Positions 9,647 to 23,792 of a stretch of DNA of 64,000 nt are shown in pieces (the stretch's first letter is position 1; each line of letters begins with the position of its first letter). The DNA lies in NCBI RefSeq assembly GCF_014200755.1, contig NZ_JACHCM010000002.1, forward strand, positions 682,001 through 746,000, in the 5' to 3' direction. The translations under genes and the position numbers were made by a program. The DNA comes from Rhodanobacter sp. ANJX3. Its GTDB lineage: Bacteria > Pseudomonadota > Gammaproteobacteria > Xanthomonadales > Rhodanobacteraceae. The notes under the pieces were generated by a model, which was given only the letters and a program-made list of their open reading frames with translations, had not been told where the DNA came from and searched no databases.

Positions 9647-10144
9647 TCATTCCGTCAGAATTTTGCGCAAACCGGCGAGCGCCGCCGCCACGGTCTGCCG
9701 CCTGACCGCCTCGCGATCGCCCGGAAAATGGAATAGCTGCGCACAACCGTAGCCGCCGCGCCGTTTCCAGCTGATCCAGACCGTGCCGACCGGCTTTTCC
9801 ACGGTGCCGCCGGAAGGCCCGGCAATACCGGTGACAGCTACCGCCACGCCCGCACCAAAGCGCGCCAGTGCGCCGGAGACCATTTCCAGGGCGGTTTCCT
9901 CGCTGACGGCGCCGGTACGCTCCAGCGTGCGCGGATTCACCCCGAGCAGTGCCTCCTTGGCCTGATAACTGTAGGTCACCACGCCGGCGTCGAACCAGGT
10001 CGAACTGCCCGGCAGATCGGTCAGCGTCTTGGCAATCCAGCCGCCGGTGCAGGATTCGGCGGTCACCAGCATCAGCTTCTGCTCGATCACGATGCCCGCC
10101 ACGTCCTTGGCCAGCTCGTGCAGATGCGTATCGGAAAAATCCAT
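9647..10144 (-). CDS. pncC: Nicotinamide-nucleotide amidohydrolase PncC (CinA C-terminal family)
   Basis: 165 residues from the ATG at 10142-10144; longer in-frame starts would add residues with no family match. It is a stand-alone CinA C-terminal domain with the signature TAESCTGG, followed by VTYSYQAKEALLGV and AVTGIAGPSGGT. The enzyme deamidates nicotinamide mononucleotide in NAD recycling. It lies just upstream of recA on the same strand, the cinA/ygaD-recA neighbourhood seen in many bacteria. Confidence 0.93.
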   Translation of the reverse strand: MDFSDTHLHELAKDVAGIVIEQKLMLVTAESCTGGWIAKTLTDLPGSSTWFDAGVVTYSYQAKEALLGVNPRTLERTGAVSEETALEMVSGALARFGAGVAVAVTGIAGPSGGTVEKPVGTVWISWKRRGGYGCAQLFHFPGDREAVRRQTVAAALAGLRKILTE

Positions 10145-10285
10145 CGTGGAACTCGATGACTGATAAGGCCTGATTATGTCACGGCGCGTTCGCGTGCTTT
10201 TCGCAACAAAACCGTCGAAACCGTCGACGAACACCAGCCGCATTACACTCGCAGACCACCTTCCGCCGCTGTTCGGAGCCACGTC

Positions 10286-11392
10286 ATGAAAGTATTTGTT
10301 CGTCCTGTTCTTGCGTGGCTATCGGTCGCTCTGTTTCTGGTGTTCGGCGCCCATTGGATGAGCGCACTGGCCAGCCCGATCGTGGGTGTCGGCCTCTTCG
10401 CCTGGCTGTTTCTGGTGATCATCTGGGTCGCATTCGGCGTGGTGCACGAGGCGGAAGAGCTCGCCCACATACTGGGAGAACCCTTCGGCACGCTGATTCT
10501 TACCCTGTCGATCGTGCTGATCGAAGTCGCGCTGATCTCCGCCGTGATGATCAGCGCGCAGGACGCCTCGACACTGGCACGCGACACCATGTTCGCGGTG
10601 CTGATGATCGTGCTGAACGGGGTGGTCGGCCTGGGCCTGCTGATCGGCGGCGCGCATCATCACGAGCAGTCCTACAACCTGCAGGGCGCGTCGGCCTACC
10701 TCGCGGTGGTCATTCCGCTGTCGACCATTGCATTGGTGCTACCGAAGTTCACCGCATCCACCTCGGACAGCACGCTGACCTCACTGCAAGCGGCCTGCTT
10801 TTCCTTGCTGACGATTGCGCTTTACGGCATCTTTCTGTGGCTGCAGACGGGACGGCATAGCGGTTTCTTCGTCGAGCCGGCCAATGGCGATCAGGCGGTG
10901 GTTGCCGAAGCCACCGTCACTGCGCCAGCAGCGTCCAAACGAAAGCTTTTCGGCCATGTGGCGATGCTGCTGGTCCACATTCTACCGATCGTCATTCTCT
11001 CCAAGAGCCTGGCCAAAGTGCTCGATCACGGCATCGCCGCCATGGGCGCGCCGCCGGCCCTGGGCGGTGTGGTGATTGCAATGCTGGTGTTCACGCCGGA
11101 AGGTATTTCCGCGCTGATCGCCATCCGCCGCAACCAGCTGACGCGTGCGATCAATCTCTGCCTCGGCGGCGCCACCTCCACCGTGGGACTGACGGTTCCC
11201 GCCGTCCTGATCATCGGACTGATCACCGGCCAGAAAGTCGTGCTCGGCCTGCCGCCGGCCAGCATCGTGCTGCTGGCGGCCACACTGATCCTCAGCGGAC
11301 TGACGTTTTCCGGCTCGCGCACCACCATGCTGGAAGGGGCAGTGCACCTCTCGCTGTTCGCGGTCTTTCTGGTGCTGGTGTTCAGCCCATGA
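10286..11392 (+). CDS. chaA: ChaA-like cation/proton antiporter (CaCA superfamily)
   Basis: 368 residues, ATG at 10286 with GGAG upstream. About eleven hydrophobic segments are visible. The first alpha repeat is GEPFGTLILTLS...E (residues ~65-90). The second is FTPEGISALIAIRRNQL..AINLCLGGATSTVGLTVP (residues ~270-310). The two acidic membrane residues that carry cations are present. ChaA in E. coli exchanges Ca2+ or Na+/K+ for protons at alkaline pH. A His-rich loop GGAHHHEQ lies near residue 115. The ion specificity here is not known. Confidence 0.88.
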   Translation: MKVFVRPVLAWLSVALFLVFGAHWMSALASPIVGVGLFAWLFLVIIWVAFGVVHEAEELAHILGEPFGTLILTLSIVLIEVALISAVMISAQDASTLARDTMFAVLMIVLNGVVGLGLLIGGAHHHEQSYNLQGASAYLAVVIPLSTIALVLPKFTASTSDSTLTSLQAACFSLLTIALYGIFLWLQTGRHSGFFVEPANGDQAVVAEATVTAPAASKRKLFGHVAMLLVHILPIVILSKSLAKVLDHGIAAMGAPPALGGVVIAMLVFTPEGISALIAIRRNQLTRAINLCLGGATSTVGLTVPAVLIIGLITGQKVVLGLPPASIVLLAATLILSGLTFSGSRTTMLEGAVHLSLFAVFLVLVFSP

Positions 11393-11542
11393 GACGACCG
11401 GCCCTGCCTTGTGCGCCCGGCCAGCATCCCTAGGAACACACCGCATGCGAAACTGATGGACTGACATTCCTTCGTCTGGCGGGTAAAGCCGCCGGACGTG
11501 TTCCGTCCCTGTTCCAAGCGACCACGCCAAGACCCGCATCGC

Positions 11543-14230
11543 ATGACCCAAGACGATCTTTCCCAGCACACCCCGTTCATGCGCCAGTACCTGGGCGCCA
11601 AGGCGGCGCATCCCGATGTGCTGCTGTTTTTCCGGATGGGCGATTTTTACGAGCTGTTTTTCGACGATGCGCGCAAGGCCGCGCGGCTACTGGATATCAC
11701 TCTGACCCAGCGCGGACAATCGGGCGGTGCGCCGATTCCGATGGCGGGCGTGCCGTATCACGCGGCGGAGAATTATCTGGCGCGGCTGGTGCGGCTGGGC
11801 GAATCGGTGGCGATCTGCGAGCAGATCGGCGATCCGGCGCTGGCCAAGGGCATCGTCGAGCGCAAGGTGGTACGCATCGTCACGCCGGGCACGGTGACCG
11901 ACGCCGCTCTGCTGGAAGAGCGCCGCGACAATCTTTTGCTGGCGATCGCCGGCGGCCCGCGCGACAGCTACGGGCTGGCCTGGGTCGATCTGAGCAGCGG
12001 CCGCTTTCTGCTCAGCGAAGTGCCCCATGCCGAAGCGCTGGCCGCCGAACTGGCGCGGCTGCAGCCGGCCGAAACGCTGGTCGACGAAAACATCGCGTGG
12101 CCGAAATTCGTCGGCAACCTGCCCGGCCTGCGCAAACGGCCGCCGTGGCATTTCGATATCGACACGGCCAAGCGTGAGCTCAACCGTTTCTTCGGCACGC
12201 GCGACCTCGGCGGCTTCGGCGCGCACGATTTGCCGCTGGCCATCGCCGCTGCGGGCTGCCTGCTCGGCTACGTCGAGGAAACGCAGAAAAGCGCGCTGCC
12301 GCATCTGTCCGGCATGGCGGTGGAAAACGCCAGCGAGACGATCGCACTGGATGCCGCCACGCGGCGCAATCTGGAAATCGATACCCACCCCAGCGGCCGC
12401 ACCGAACACACGCTGCTCGGCGTGCTCGATGAGACCGTCACGCCGATGGGCGCGCGCTTGCTGCGCCGCTGGCTCAACCGGCCGCTGCGCTCGCGCGAGG
12501 TGTTGCGTCTGCGGCATCAGGCGATCGGCACATTGATCGACGCCCGCCGTTACGAGGCCCTGCGCGAACCGCTGCGCGGCATCGGCGATCTGGAACGCAT
12601 CCTCGCCCGCGTGGCGCTGCGCTCGGCGCGGCCGCGCGATCTTTCCACATTGCGAGACGGCCTTGCCGCAGCGTCTGGTATCAGTGCGCTCATCCATGAG
12701 CGCGAAGATCAAGAAGCGGCCATCCCTGGCCGCACTCCTCGAGAAGCGTCGCCCTTGCTGGCTTCTCTCGTCGAACGCATCGGCGACCACGCCAACATCG
12801 CCGAGCTGCTTACGCGCGCTGTGGTCGCGCAGCCGCCGGTACTGCAGCGCGACGGCGGCGTGATCGCCGACGGCTACGACGAGGAGCTGGACGAACTGCG
12901 CCGGCTGTCCACCCACGCCGATCAGTACCTGGTCGAACTGGAGGAGCGCGAGAAAGCCGCCAGCGGCATCACCACGCTGAAGGTCGGCTACAACCGCGTG
13001 CACGGCTACTACATCGAAATCACCAAGGCGCAGGCGGACAAGGCGCCGACGCACTACACGCGCCGCCAGACCACCAAAAACGCCGAACGCTACATCACCG
13101 AAGAGCTGAAAAACTTCGAAGACAAGGTGCTCTCCGCGAAAGAGCGTTCGCTGATGCGCGAAAGGGCGATTTACGAAGCGCTGCTCGACACGCTGATCGA
13201 ACAACTGGAGCCGCTGAAATCCGCGGCCATCGCGATGGCCGAACTCGACGTGCTGGCCACGCTGGCCGAACGCGCCGACGCGCTGGACTGGAGCGCCCCT
13301 GAACTCACCGACATACCCGGCATCGCGATCGAGCGCGGGCGTCATCCGGTGGTGGAAAAAGTTCGCGACGAGCCGTTCGAACCGAATGACCTGATCCTAG
13401 GCGATCCGACCCGCGACGATGCCGCCGAGCGCAGCGCTCGCCGCATGCTGGTGATCACCGGCCCGAACATGGGCGGCAAATCGACCTATATGCGGCAGAA
13501 CGCGTTGATCGTGCTGCTGGCCCATATCGGCAGCTACGTGCCGGCGACGCGCGCGACGATCGGCCCGATCGATCGCATTTTTACCCGTATCGGCGCCGGC
13601 GACGACCTGTCGCGCGGCCAGTCCACCTTCATGGTGGAGATGAGCGAAACGGCCAACATCCTGCACAACGCGACCGAGCACAGCCTGGTGCTGATGGACG
13701 AAGTCGGCCGCGGCACCAGCACGTACGACGGACTGTCGCTGGCGCGCGCGGCGGCCGTGCACCTGGCGGCGAGCAGCCGCTCCTACACCTTGTTCGCCAC
13801 GCACTATTTTGAGCTGACCGAGCTGGCCGGCGAATATCCGTCGATCGCCAACGTGCATTTGGATGCCGTAGAATTTCACGACAAGAAGCTGGGCGAGCAG
13901 CTGGTGTTCATGCACGCGGTGAAGGACGGCCCGGCCAACCGCAGCTTCGGCCTGCAGGTGGCGGCGCTGGCCGGCCTGCCGAAATCGGTGATCGCCGACG
14001 CGCGGCGCACGCTGGCCGAACTGGAGCGCGGCGGTGCCGAGCATCATGCGTCGCGTAAACGGGGCTCCACGCAGTCGCCGCAGCTCGGCCTCTTCGGCAT
14101 GCCGGCACCAGCCGCGCCCGAACCGTCGGCGCTCGACCGCGCTATGACCGAGATCGATCCGGATGCGCTGACCCCGCGCGAAGCGCTCGATGCGCTGTAC
14201 CGGCTGAAAGGTCTGCTAACGTCGGGTTGA
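11543..14230 (+). CDS. mutS: DNA mismatch repair protein MutS
   Basis: 895 residues from the ATG at 11543 ([17 protein letters not shown]). The mismatch-reading Phe-x-Glu is in [12 protein letters not shown]. The central lever domain includes [22 protein letters not shown]. The Walker A motif GPNMGGKST and the ATPase segments [14 protein letters not shown] and [12 protein letters not shown] follow. MutS finds mispairs and recruits MutL. A stretch of roughly 20 residues near residue 390-410 (bases ~12690-12760) looks like an in-frame insertion relative to typical MutS and contains a GCGGCCA/TGGCCGC stem. No mutL is nearby. Confidence 0.97.
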   Translation: MTQDDLSQHTPFMRQYLGAKAAHPDVLLFFRMGDFYELFFDDARKAARLLDITLTQRGQSGGAPIPMAGVPYHAAENYLARLVRLGESVAICEQIGDPALAKGIVERKVVRIVTPGTVTDAALLEERRDNLLLAIAGGPRDSYGLAWVDLSSGRFLLSEVPHAEALAAELARLQPAETLVDENIAWPKFVGNLPGLRKRPPWHFDIDTAKRELNRFFGTRDLGGFGAHDLPLAIAAAGCLLGYVEETQKSALPHLSGMAVENASETIALDAATRRNLEIDTHPSGRTEHTLLGVLDETVTPMGARLLRRWLNRPLRSREVLRLRHQAIGTLIDARRYEALREPLRGIGDLERILARVALRSARPRDLSTLRDGLAAASGISALIHEREDQEAAIPGRTPREASPLLASLVERIGDHANIAELLTRAVVAQPPVLQRDGGVIADGYDEELDELRRLSTHADQYLVELEEREKAASGITTLKVGYNRVHGYYIEITKAQADKAPTHYTRRQTTKNAERYITEELKNFEDKVLSAKERSLMRERAIYEALLDTLIEQLEPLKSAAIAMAELDVLATLAERADALDWSAPELTDIPGIAIERGRHPVVEKVRDEPFEPNDLILGDPTRDDAAERSARRMLVITGPNMGGKSTYMRQNALIVLLAHIGSYVPATRATIGPIDRIFTRIGAGDDLSRGQSTFMVEMSETANILHNATEHSLVLMDEVGRGTSTYDGLSLARAAAVHLAASSRSYTLFATHYFELTELAGEYPSIANVHLDAVEFHDKKLGEQLVFMHAVKDGPANRSFGLQVAALAGLPKSVIADARRTLAELERGGAEHHASRKRGSTQSPQLGLFGMPAPAAPEPSALDRAMTEIDPDALTPREALDALYRLKGLLTSG

Positions 14231-14263
14231 GCCGCCCAAAAATTTCGCGCAGGGATTTCGTCG

Positions 14264-15169
14264 TTGTCTTATCGCTCGACGCCAGATGCTGCCCCCGCTG
14301 TCGACGCCCATCCCCGGGCATCGCAGCTCGACGCATGGTCGGCGCGGCTCGAACTGCGCTTTGCCCGCCGCGGCGACACCACGGAAGCGGTGCATCGAAA
14401 CCATCGCGGCCCTTTGCGCGTGCAACGCATGCTGTATCCCGAGGGTACCGGCTGCTGCCATGCCCTGCTGCTGCATCCGCCCGGCGGCATCGCCGGCGGC
14501 GACCGGCTTGAAATAGACGTCCACATGGAAACCGGCGCGCACGCCCTGCTCACCACGCCAGGTGCCGCCAAGTGGTACCGAGCCGGCGATGCCGCACCGG
14601 CACAACAGGCGCTGCATCTCACGGTGGATGACGACGCCTGCTTGGAATGGCTCCCGCAGGAATCGATCCTGTTCGACGGTGCCGAAGTGATCCAGGCGTG
14701 CCAGATCACCCTGGCGCCGCGGGCAGCGATGTTCGGTTGGGACATTGTGCAGCTGGGCCGGCTGGCGGCGAGCGAGCGATGGAACCGGGGCTTCTGGCAG
14801 CAGCGGCTCGCGCTATCCCGCGGCGATCGGCCGGTGTGGCTGGAACAGGCGCATCTGGATGCCCACGACCCGCTGCGCGATTCGCCGCTGCGGCTGGCCG
14901 GCCACCCGGTATTTGCCGCGGCCTGGGCGTGCTCGCCGCGACTCTCGGCCCAGCATGCCGACGCGCTGGCCGCTGCGCGCGCCACGGCATCGCGCTTCGA
15001 TCTTCCCTGCGGCATCAGCTGGCTGGGGGCTCCTGCGGAGTTGCTGGTGATACGCGCACTCGGCGCCAGCGGTCACACAGTGCGTGAATTGTTCGAAGCG
15101 TTGTGGCATACCTTGAGGCCATGGAGCTCGGCCATGCCGCCGCAGCGGCCGCGCATCTGGTCTACCTGA
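14264..15169 (+). CDS. ureD: Urease accessory protein UreD
   Basis: 301 residues, apparently from a TTG at 14264 with an AGGGA ribosome site 7 nt upstream. It carries UreD hallmarks: MLYPEG, HPPGGIAGGDRL, TTPGAAKWYRA, EWLPQE.ILFDGA and the C-terminal RPRIWST (RPRIWAT-like). UreD binds apo-urease and, with UreF and UreG, forms the complex through which nickel is delivered. It is the first gene of the urease operon and starts 33 bp after mutS, so some read-through from mutS is possible. Confidence 0.95.
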   Translation: MSYRSTPDAAPAVDAHPRASQLDAWSARLELRFARRGDTTEAVHRNHRGPLRVQRMLYPEGTGCCHALLLHPPGGIAGGDRLEIDVHMETGAHALLTTPGAAKWYRAGDAAPAQQALHLTVDDDACLEWLPQESILFDGAEVIQACQITLAPRAAMFGWDIVQLGRLAASERWNRGFWQQRLALSRGDRPVWLEQAHLDAHDPLRDSPLRLAGHPVFAAAWACSPRLSAQHADALAAARATASRFDLPCGISWLGAPAELLVIRALGASGHTVRELFEALWHTLRPWSSAMPPQRPRIWST

Positions 15170-15201
15170 GCCGCGACAAGCCAAACCCGTCGAGATGAAC
15201 C

Positions 15202-15504
15202 ATGGAACTGACGCCGCGCGAAAAGGACAAGCTGCTGATCTTCACCGCGGGCCTGCTGGCCGAGCGGCGCAAGGCGCGCGGGCTCAAGCTCAACTACCCC
15301 GAAGCGATCGCGTTTATCAGCGCGGCGATCATGGAAGGCGCGCGCGACGGCCGCAGCGTCGCCGAGCTGATGCACTACGGCACCACCCTGCTCGGCCGCG
15401 ACGACGTGATGGACGGCATCGCCGAGCTGATTGCGGATATCCAGGTCGAAGCCACCTTTCCCGACGGGACCAAGCTGGTCACCGTGCACGATCCCATCGG
15501 CTGA
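15202..15504 (+). CDS. ureA: Urease gamma subunit
   Basis: 100 residues, the standard length of a separate gamma subunit. It begins [16 protein letters not shown] and contains [12 protein letters not shown] and the C-terminal [21 protein letters not shown]. It assembles with UreB and UreC into the (alpha-beta-gamma)3 cytoplasmic enzyme that hydrolyses urea to ammonia and carbamate. It lies 32 bp after ureD and is followed by hupE, not directly by ureB. Confidence 0.97.
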   Translation: MELTPREKDKLLIFTAGLLAERRKARGLKLNYPEAIAFISAAIMEGARDGRSVAELMHYGTTLLGRDDVMDGIAELIADIQVEATFPDGTKLVTVHDPIG

Positions 15505-15542
15505 ACCCGCACCACTGAAGCCCTGAAATCTTGAGGATTGCC

Positions 15543-16136
15543 ATGCACCGCACCCTGCCACGCCGCCTCATCGTCACTGCCGCCGCCCTGCTGCCCGCCA
15601 TCGCGATGGCGCATCCGGGCCAGTGCGGCCACGGCTTTGGCTCCGGCCTCGCCCATCCGTTCACCGGCATTGACCATCTGCTGGCCATGGCCGCGGTCGG
15701 CTGGTGGAGTGCAACCACGCAGGAGCGACGCTGGTGGATGGTGCCGCTGGCCTTTGCCAGCTGCACGCTGCTGGGCGCGCTGATTGGCCTGAACGGTGTA
15801 TTGCGGCTACCCGCCAGCGAAACCATGATCGCGCTCTCGCTGGTGGTCTTGGGCGCGCTGCTGATGAGCAAGCTGCGCCTGCCGACGGCGGCCGCCTGCG
15901 GCATCGCGGGGGCTTTCGCACTGTTTCACGGTTATGCGCACGGCGTGGAGATGCCCGCCTGCGGCATGGGCGAGCCGTGGCTGGCCGGCATGGTGACCGC
16001 CACGGCGCTGCTGCACCTGGGCGGCGCGCTGGCCGGACGGTTGGCCGCCAAGCACGCCGATTGGGCCACGCGACTGGCCGGCGGCATCACCGCACTGACC
16101 GGTGTCGCGCTGTTGACCGGAGTGATCAGCGCATGA
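15543..16136 (+). CDS. hupE: HupE/UreJ family nickel transporter
   Basis: 197 residues from the ATG at 15543, with GAGG upstream. A signal-type N-terminus ends ...AIAMA-HPGQ. Six further hydrophobic segments follow. The family nickel motifs [12 protein letters not shown] and [11 protein letters not shown] are complete. It probably imports nickel for urease. Its stop codon overlaps the ureB start (ATGA), so the two are translationally coupled. Placement between ureA and ureB is unusual; ureJ-type genes more often sit at an operon end. Confidence 0.93.
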   Translation: MHRTLPRRLIVTAAALLPAIAMAHPGQCGHGFGSGLAHPFTGIDHLLAMAAVGWWSATTQERRWWMVPLAFASCTLLGALIGLNGVLRLPASETMIALSLVVLGALLMSKLRLPTAAACGIAGAFALFHGYAHGVEMPACGMGEPWLAGMVTATALLHLGGALAGRLAAKHADWATRLAGGITALTGVALLTGVISA

Positions 16137-16468
16137 AGCCCAGCCCGATGAACGGCGGTGGCCGCATTCCCGGCGAATACCTGATCGACGATGGCGAGAT
16201 CGCGCTCAACGTGGGCCGCGAAAAACTCACCATTGCGGTGGCGAATACCGGCGATCGCCCGATCCAGATCGGCTCGCATTATCACTTCGCCGAAACCAAT
16301 ACGGCGCTGCATTTCGACCGCGCCGCGGCGCGCGGCTTTCGCTTGGATATCGCCGCCGGCACCGCGGTGCGCTTCGAACCCGGGCAGTCACGCGAGGTCA
16401 GCCTGGTGGCGTTAGACGGCGATCGGATCGTCTACGGTTTCAATGGCGACGTGATGGGGCGGCTCTGA
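16133..16468 (+). CDS. ureB: Urease beta subunit
   Basis: 111 residues from the ATG at 16133 that overlaps the hupE stop. It carries [30 protein letters not shown] and [17 protein letters not shown], all typical of the beta subunit. It is structural and holds the alpha and gamma subunits together. The short N-terminal extension [10 protein letters not shown] is not conserved. Confidence 0.97.
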   Translation: MKPSPMNGGGRIPGEYLIDDGEIALNVGREKLTIAVANTGDRPIQIGSHYHFAETNTALHFDRAAARGFRLDIAAGTAVRFEPGQSREVSLVALDGDRIVYGFNGDVMGRL

Positions 16469-16481
16469 TGGATATCTACGC

Positions 16482-18185
<1,704 letters not shown>

Positions 18186-18223
18186 GTACTTGGTTTGAAA
18201 GCAACTTATTTTGAGATCAGCGC

Positions 18224-18766
18224 ATGCTGATGATTCATCGTCATCTCGATGCATCGACGAAGCGACAAGCCGACGACGTGCCGCTCGAACTCGCATTCGA
18301 CACGCGCAAGCGCAGCCGGCACCGGCTCATGCTGCCCGACGGTCGCGAGCTGGCATGGGCGCTGATGCCCGGGCTGACGCTGCGCCCCGGCGACCGGCTG
18401 CAGACCGACGACGCCTCGGTGTTTGTGGTGGTGGCCGCGCCCGAGCCAGTGCTGCGCGTGACCGCCGACACGGCGATCGCGTTGACGCGCGCGGCCTATC
18501 ACCTGGGCAACCGGCATATCGCGGTCGAGGTCGGCGACGGCTATCTGGCGATTACGCCCGACCCGGTGCTGCGCGACATGCTCGATCAGCTCGGCGTGCA
18601 GGTCGACGCGATCGAAGCGCCGTTCCAGCCGGAAACCGGCGCCTACGGCGGCGGCCACAAGCACGGCCACGACGCCACGTTTGCGGAGGATTACGCGCTG
18701 GCGCAGGCCGTCTTCCGCCGACACGAGCCCAACCTTTCGCCGCTGCGCGACCCGCATGAGCGCTGA
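18224..18766 (+). CDS. ureE: Urease nickel metallochaperone UreE
   Basis: 180 residues. The N-terminal peptide-binding domain includes [16 protein letters not shown]. The metal-binding domain has [13 protein letters not shown], with the conserved dimer-interface His, and a His-containing tail GGGHKHGHD. UreE carries nickel to UreG. It overlaps ureF by 11 bp. Confidence 0.94.
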   Translation: MLMIHRHLDASTKRQADDVPLELAFDTRKRSRHRLMLPDGRELAWALMPGLTLRPGDRLQTDDASVFVVVAAPEPVLRVTADTAIALTRAAYHLGNRHIAVEVGDGYLAITPDPVLRDMLDQLGVQVDAIEAPFQPETGAYGGGHKHGHDATFAEDYALAQAVFRRHEPNLSPLRDPHER

Positions 18767-19451
18767 TCGCTCGAGCCTGCCTGCTCTGCTGCAGCTGGCG
18801 TCGGCGGCGCTGCCGGTCGGCGCCTTCAGCCATTCGCTGGGGCTGGAAGCCGCGCTGGAAGCGGGCGTCGTGCGCGATGCCGCCAGCGCCGAACAGTGGA
18901 TTGCCGATTACCTCGCACTGGCCTGGGCCGAAGGCGAGGCGCCGCTGTGGCGCGCGCAGTACGCCGCCTGGCTGGCGTTGGATGAAAGCACCCTGCTGTC
19001 GATCAACGACCAGCTGGTCGCCATGCGCGAAACCGCCGAACTGCGCTTGGAGAGCGAACAGACCGGCCGCTCGCTGGCGCTATGGCTACTGGCGCTGCCG
19101 CAGTTGCCCACGCTCACCGACGCCCATCGCACGGTGCTGGGCCGACTGTATCCGCCGGCCTACGCCAGCGTGCACGCGTGCGCGGCGACCGTGCTCGGCC
19201 TGAACGAGCGCGATGCGCTGCAGGCGATGGGCTGGAGCCTGGCGGAAAACCTCACCACCGCAGCGGTGAAGCTGGTACCACTGGGCCAGATTGCCGGACA
19301 GGCGATGCTGCGCCGCCTCGCCAGCCAACTGCCGGCCTGGGTCGAGACAGCGATGGCCCGTGCACCAACCCAGGCCCGCAATTTCACGCCGATGCTGGGC
19401 ATTCTGTCCGCACATCACGAAACCCAATACACGAGGCTGTTCCGCTCATGA
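18756..19451 (+). CDS. ureF: Urease accessory protein UreF
   Basis: 231 residues from the ATG at 18756, inside the ureE 3' end. It is all-helical and begins [21 protein letters not shown], the conserved UreF N-terminus, with later [18 protein letters not shown]. UreF links UreD to UreG and gates GTP hydrolysis during urease activation. The stop overlaps the ureG start (ATGA). Confidence 0.95.
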   Translation: MSADRSSLPALLQLASAALPVGAFSHSLGLEAALEAGVVRDAASAEQWIADYLALAWAEGEAPLWRAQYAAWLALDESTLLSINDQLVAMRETAELRLESEQTGRSLALWLLALPQLPTLTDAHRTVLGRLYPPAYASVHACAATVLGLNERDALQAMGWSLAENLTTAAVKLVPLGQIAGQAMLRRLASQLPAWVETAMARAPTQARNFTPMLGILSAHHETQYTRLFRS

Positions 19452-20110
19452 GTATCGCCACCGCATCACGCACCCATATCACCCGATCGCCCCGCACGCG
19501 CGCGCTGCCGCCGCTGCGCGTGGGCATCGGTGGCCCGGTCGGCTCGGGCAAAACCACCTTGCTGGAAATGCTGTGCAAGGCGATGCGCGACCGCTACGAC
19601 CTCGTGGTGATCACCAACGACATCTACACCAAGGAAGACCAGCGCCTGCTCACTGTCGCCGGTGCGCTGGAACCCGAGCGCATCATGGGCGTGGAAACCG
19701 GCGGCTGCCCGCATACGGCGATTCGCGAAGATGCCTCGATCAATCTCGAAGCGATCGAACGCATGCTCGACATCTACCCCGATGCCGACATCGTGTTTAT
19801 CGAATCCGGCGGCGACAATCTAGCCGCGACGTTTTCGCCCGAGCTGTCGGACCTCACCCTCTACGTGATCGACGTGGCCGGCGGCGAAAAGATTCCACGC
19901 AAGGGCGGCCCCGGCATCACGCGCTCCGATCTGCTGGTCATCAACAAGACCGACCTGGCCCCGCACGTCGGCGCCTCGCTCGAGGTGATGCGCGAGGACA
20001 CCTTGCGCATGCGCGGCGACAAGCCGTTCGCGATGACCGACCTGCGTCGGCAGAACGGCCTGGATCAGGTCATTCGCTTCATCGAAACGCAGGGCCTGCT
20101 GCTGCCCTGA
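19448..20110 (+). CDS. ureG: Urease accessory GTPase UreG
   Basis: 220 residues from the ATG at 19448. It carries the P-loop [10 protein letters not shown], the metal-binding motif CPH in [15 protein letters not shown], the switch region [19 protein letters not shown] and the base-recognition motif NKTDL. It hydrolyses GTP to drive nickel insertion into urease. It is the last gene of the operon; no strong terminator follows directly. Confidence 0.98.
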   Translation: MSIATASRTHITRSPRTRALPPLRVGIGGPVGSGKTTLLEMLCKAMRDRYDLVVITNDIYTKEDQRLLTVAGALEPERIMGVETGGCPHTAIREDASINLEAIERMLDIYPDADIVFIESGGDNLAATFSPELSDLTLYVIDVAGGEKIPRKGGPGITRSDLLVINKTDLAPHVGASLEVMREDTLRMRGDKPFAMTDLRRQNGLDQVIRFIETQGLLLP

Positions 20111-20282
20111 CCGGCGTCATCCACGCTGACGCATTGAGACAAACTTGCCGGCTCCGCTCTTGCCGAACGCTTTTGCTTGCATACGCAGCGAGTGTGCGCA
20201 GCACGACGCCCGACCCACTGCCGACCTCATCACGAAGCGCATACGCCAGTGCTGCCGGATGCTGCGGAACAGCAAAATTGTC

Positions 20283-20319
20283 ATAGGCCAGCGCTATCGT
20301 TTACATAAAAATAATCTAG
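20283..20319 (+). promoter_or_regulatory. OxyR-type operator upstream of katG
   Basis: Four tetranucleotides at exact 7-nt spacing: ATAG (20283), CTAT (20294), ATAA (20305) and CTAG (20316). The OxyR consensus is ATAG-N7-CTAT-N7-ATAG-N7-CTAT, so 14 of 16 defined bases match. It lies in an AT-rich patch about 90 bp before a catalase-like stump and 320 bp before katG. Peroxide-activated transcription through this region into katG is the likely result. Confidence 0.75.
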
Positions 20320-20409
20320 TTCTATTGATGATGCAGAGCGCGTAGATTCCGAAGGACGGTACGTCACCCGCCAGCCACTCTTGTCCGCCACTCGCAAGGA
20401 GCCAGCACC

Positions 20410-20469
20410 ATGAGCAACGATCGCCACACTCTGACTACTCGCATCGGTACGGCCAAGCCCGACCACTGA
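20410..20469 (+). pseudogene. N-terminal stump of a monofunctional haem catalase
   Basis: A 19-codon frame starts at an ATG with AAGGAG eight nt upstream and reads MSNDRHTLTTRIGTAKPDH before a TGA. Clade 3 haem catalases begin in the same way (M-S/T-N-D-x-x-x-L-T-T-x-x-G-x-P-V-x-D-N). Nothing catalase-like could be recognised in the remaining 174 bp up to katG, so this looks like the 5' end of a deleted gene that kept its operator and ribosome site. A short leader peptide is an alternative. Confidence 0.5.
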
Positions 20470-20583
20470 TGCCACTTCGCCGCCGGCTTTTTACAGACGT
20501 TTGCCCGTGAGGCAGCCCCCTGCCATCGAGGCGCTGGCGCCACTTCTAGAACCACAAAGCAATCAAAAAAATCACTGATGTAG

Positions 20584-22914
<2,331 letters not shown>

Positions 22915-22959
22915 TCAAGACGAAAATGTAGAAAGCCGTCCCTACATTGTATGGACGGC

Positions 22960-23001
22960 CAAATGAAAACGGCGGCTCTTGCGAGCCGCCGTTTTCATTT
23001 G
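22960..23001. terminator. Bidirectional terminator between katG and the response regulator
   Basis: A perfect 19-bp stem (22960-22978 with 22983-23001) around a 4-nt loop, GC-rich at the top with A/T tracts in the lower stem. It lies 46 bp after katG and 94 bp beyond the convergent response-regulator stop. Confidence 0.9.
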
Positions 23002-23094
23002 ATTTGAACACCACGATACCTATCGACGATAGCAACAGAGCAACGTAGGCTGGGATGAGCGCAGCGAACTTCGACCTACGCGAGCTACACGAAC

Positions 23095-23685
23095 TCAAGC
23101 GTGCCAGTCGCTGAATCCGGGCGCGATTTCGGAGTCCGGCATGGCGATATCGGGAATCGAGTCTTGCACCGCAGCGGCCGGCGTAATCGCCGGCGTGCTG
23201 ACGGCGTTTGCCGCGGAGCGCGGCGCCAGCCGGCCCGACAGCACCAGCTGCCCGATGCGGTGATACACCTCGTCGCGACCGAAGGGCTTCTTCATGAAAT
23301 CGTCGGCGCCAAAACGCTGCAGATAAAACTGCTCGGTCGCCTGCGCGTTGCCGCTGATCATCACGATCGGGATGTGCTGGGTACGCGGATCGTGGCGCAG
23401 GGCGCGCAGCACGTCGAAGCCGTTGAGTCCTGGCATCACCACGTCGAGAAAGATCAGCGCCGGCTGTTCCCGAATCGCCATGATGATGGCGCTATGGCCG
23501 TCGCTCGCCTTCAGCACCGCGTACTGATCCTGCAGCAGCATCTTGCCGAGCACCGCGCAGATCGTCGGCGAATCGTCGACCACCAGCACTCGCGCACCTG
23601 CAGCGGCCTGCGGACGCGCGCCCGAACCGATGCTGTTGAGCAGGCGCTGGACAAAACTGGGCTTGGCGAAGCTGACGTTACTCAT
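23095..23685 (-). CDS. Single-domain response regulator (receiver), paralogue 1
   Basis: 196 residues from the ATG at 23683-23685 with AGGGGA upstream. An N-terminal extension of ~30 residues precedes a full CheY-like receiver. It has VLVVDDSPTICAVLG (acidic pocket), LIFLDVVMPG with the phospho-acceptor Asp, MISGN, and the KKPF lysine. No DNA-binding output domain follows. The Ala/Pro-rich tail ends with VQDSIPDIAMPDSE. The receiver resembles PilG/PilH-type twitching regulators, but no pil or chemotaxis genes are near. A close paralogue at 24567-25127 shares the whole layout, including the tail. Confidence 0.9.
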   Translation of the reverse strand: MSNVSFAKPSFVQRLLNSIGSGARPQAAAGARVLVVDDSPTICAVLGKMLLQDQYAVLKASDGHSAIIMAIREQPALIFLDVVMPGLNGFDVLRALRHDPRTQHIPIVMISGNAQATEQFYLQRFGADDFMKKPFGRDEVYHRIGQLVLSGRLAPRSAANAVSTPAITPAAAVQDSIPDIAMPDSEIAPGFSDWHA

Positions 23686-23792
23686 GATGCAATCCCCTGA
23701 GGCGGACCCATGGTCGAAACGGCGCCGCGCCGTGTCGATGGCGCTGTTGGAGATAGTTCCGCAAATTCCACCGGAAGAATGCGATGCACGGC

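Noticed and set aside
11687..13345. Minus-strand open frame of 552 codons
   Set aside because: It is antisense to mutS, without a ribosome site or domain.
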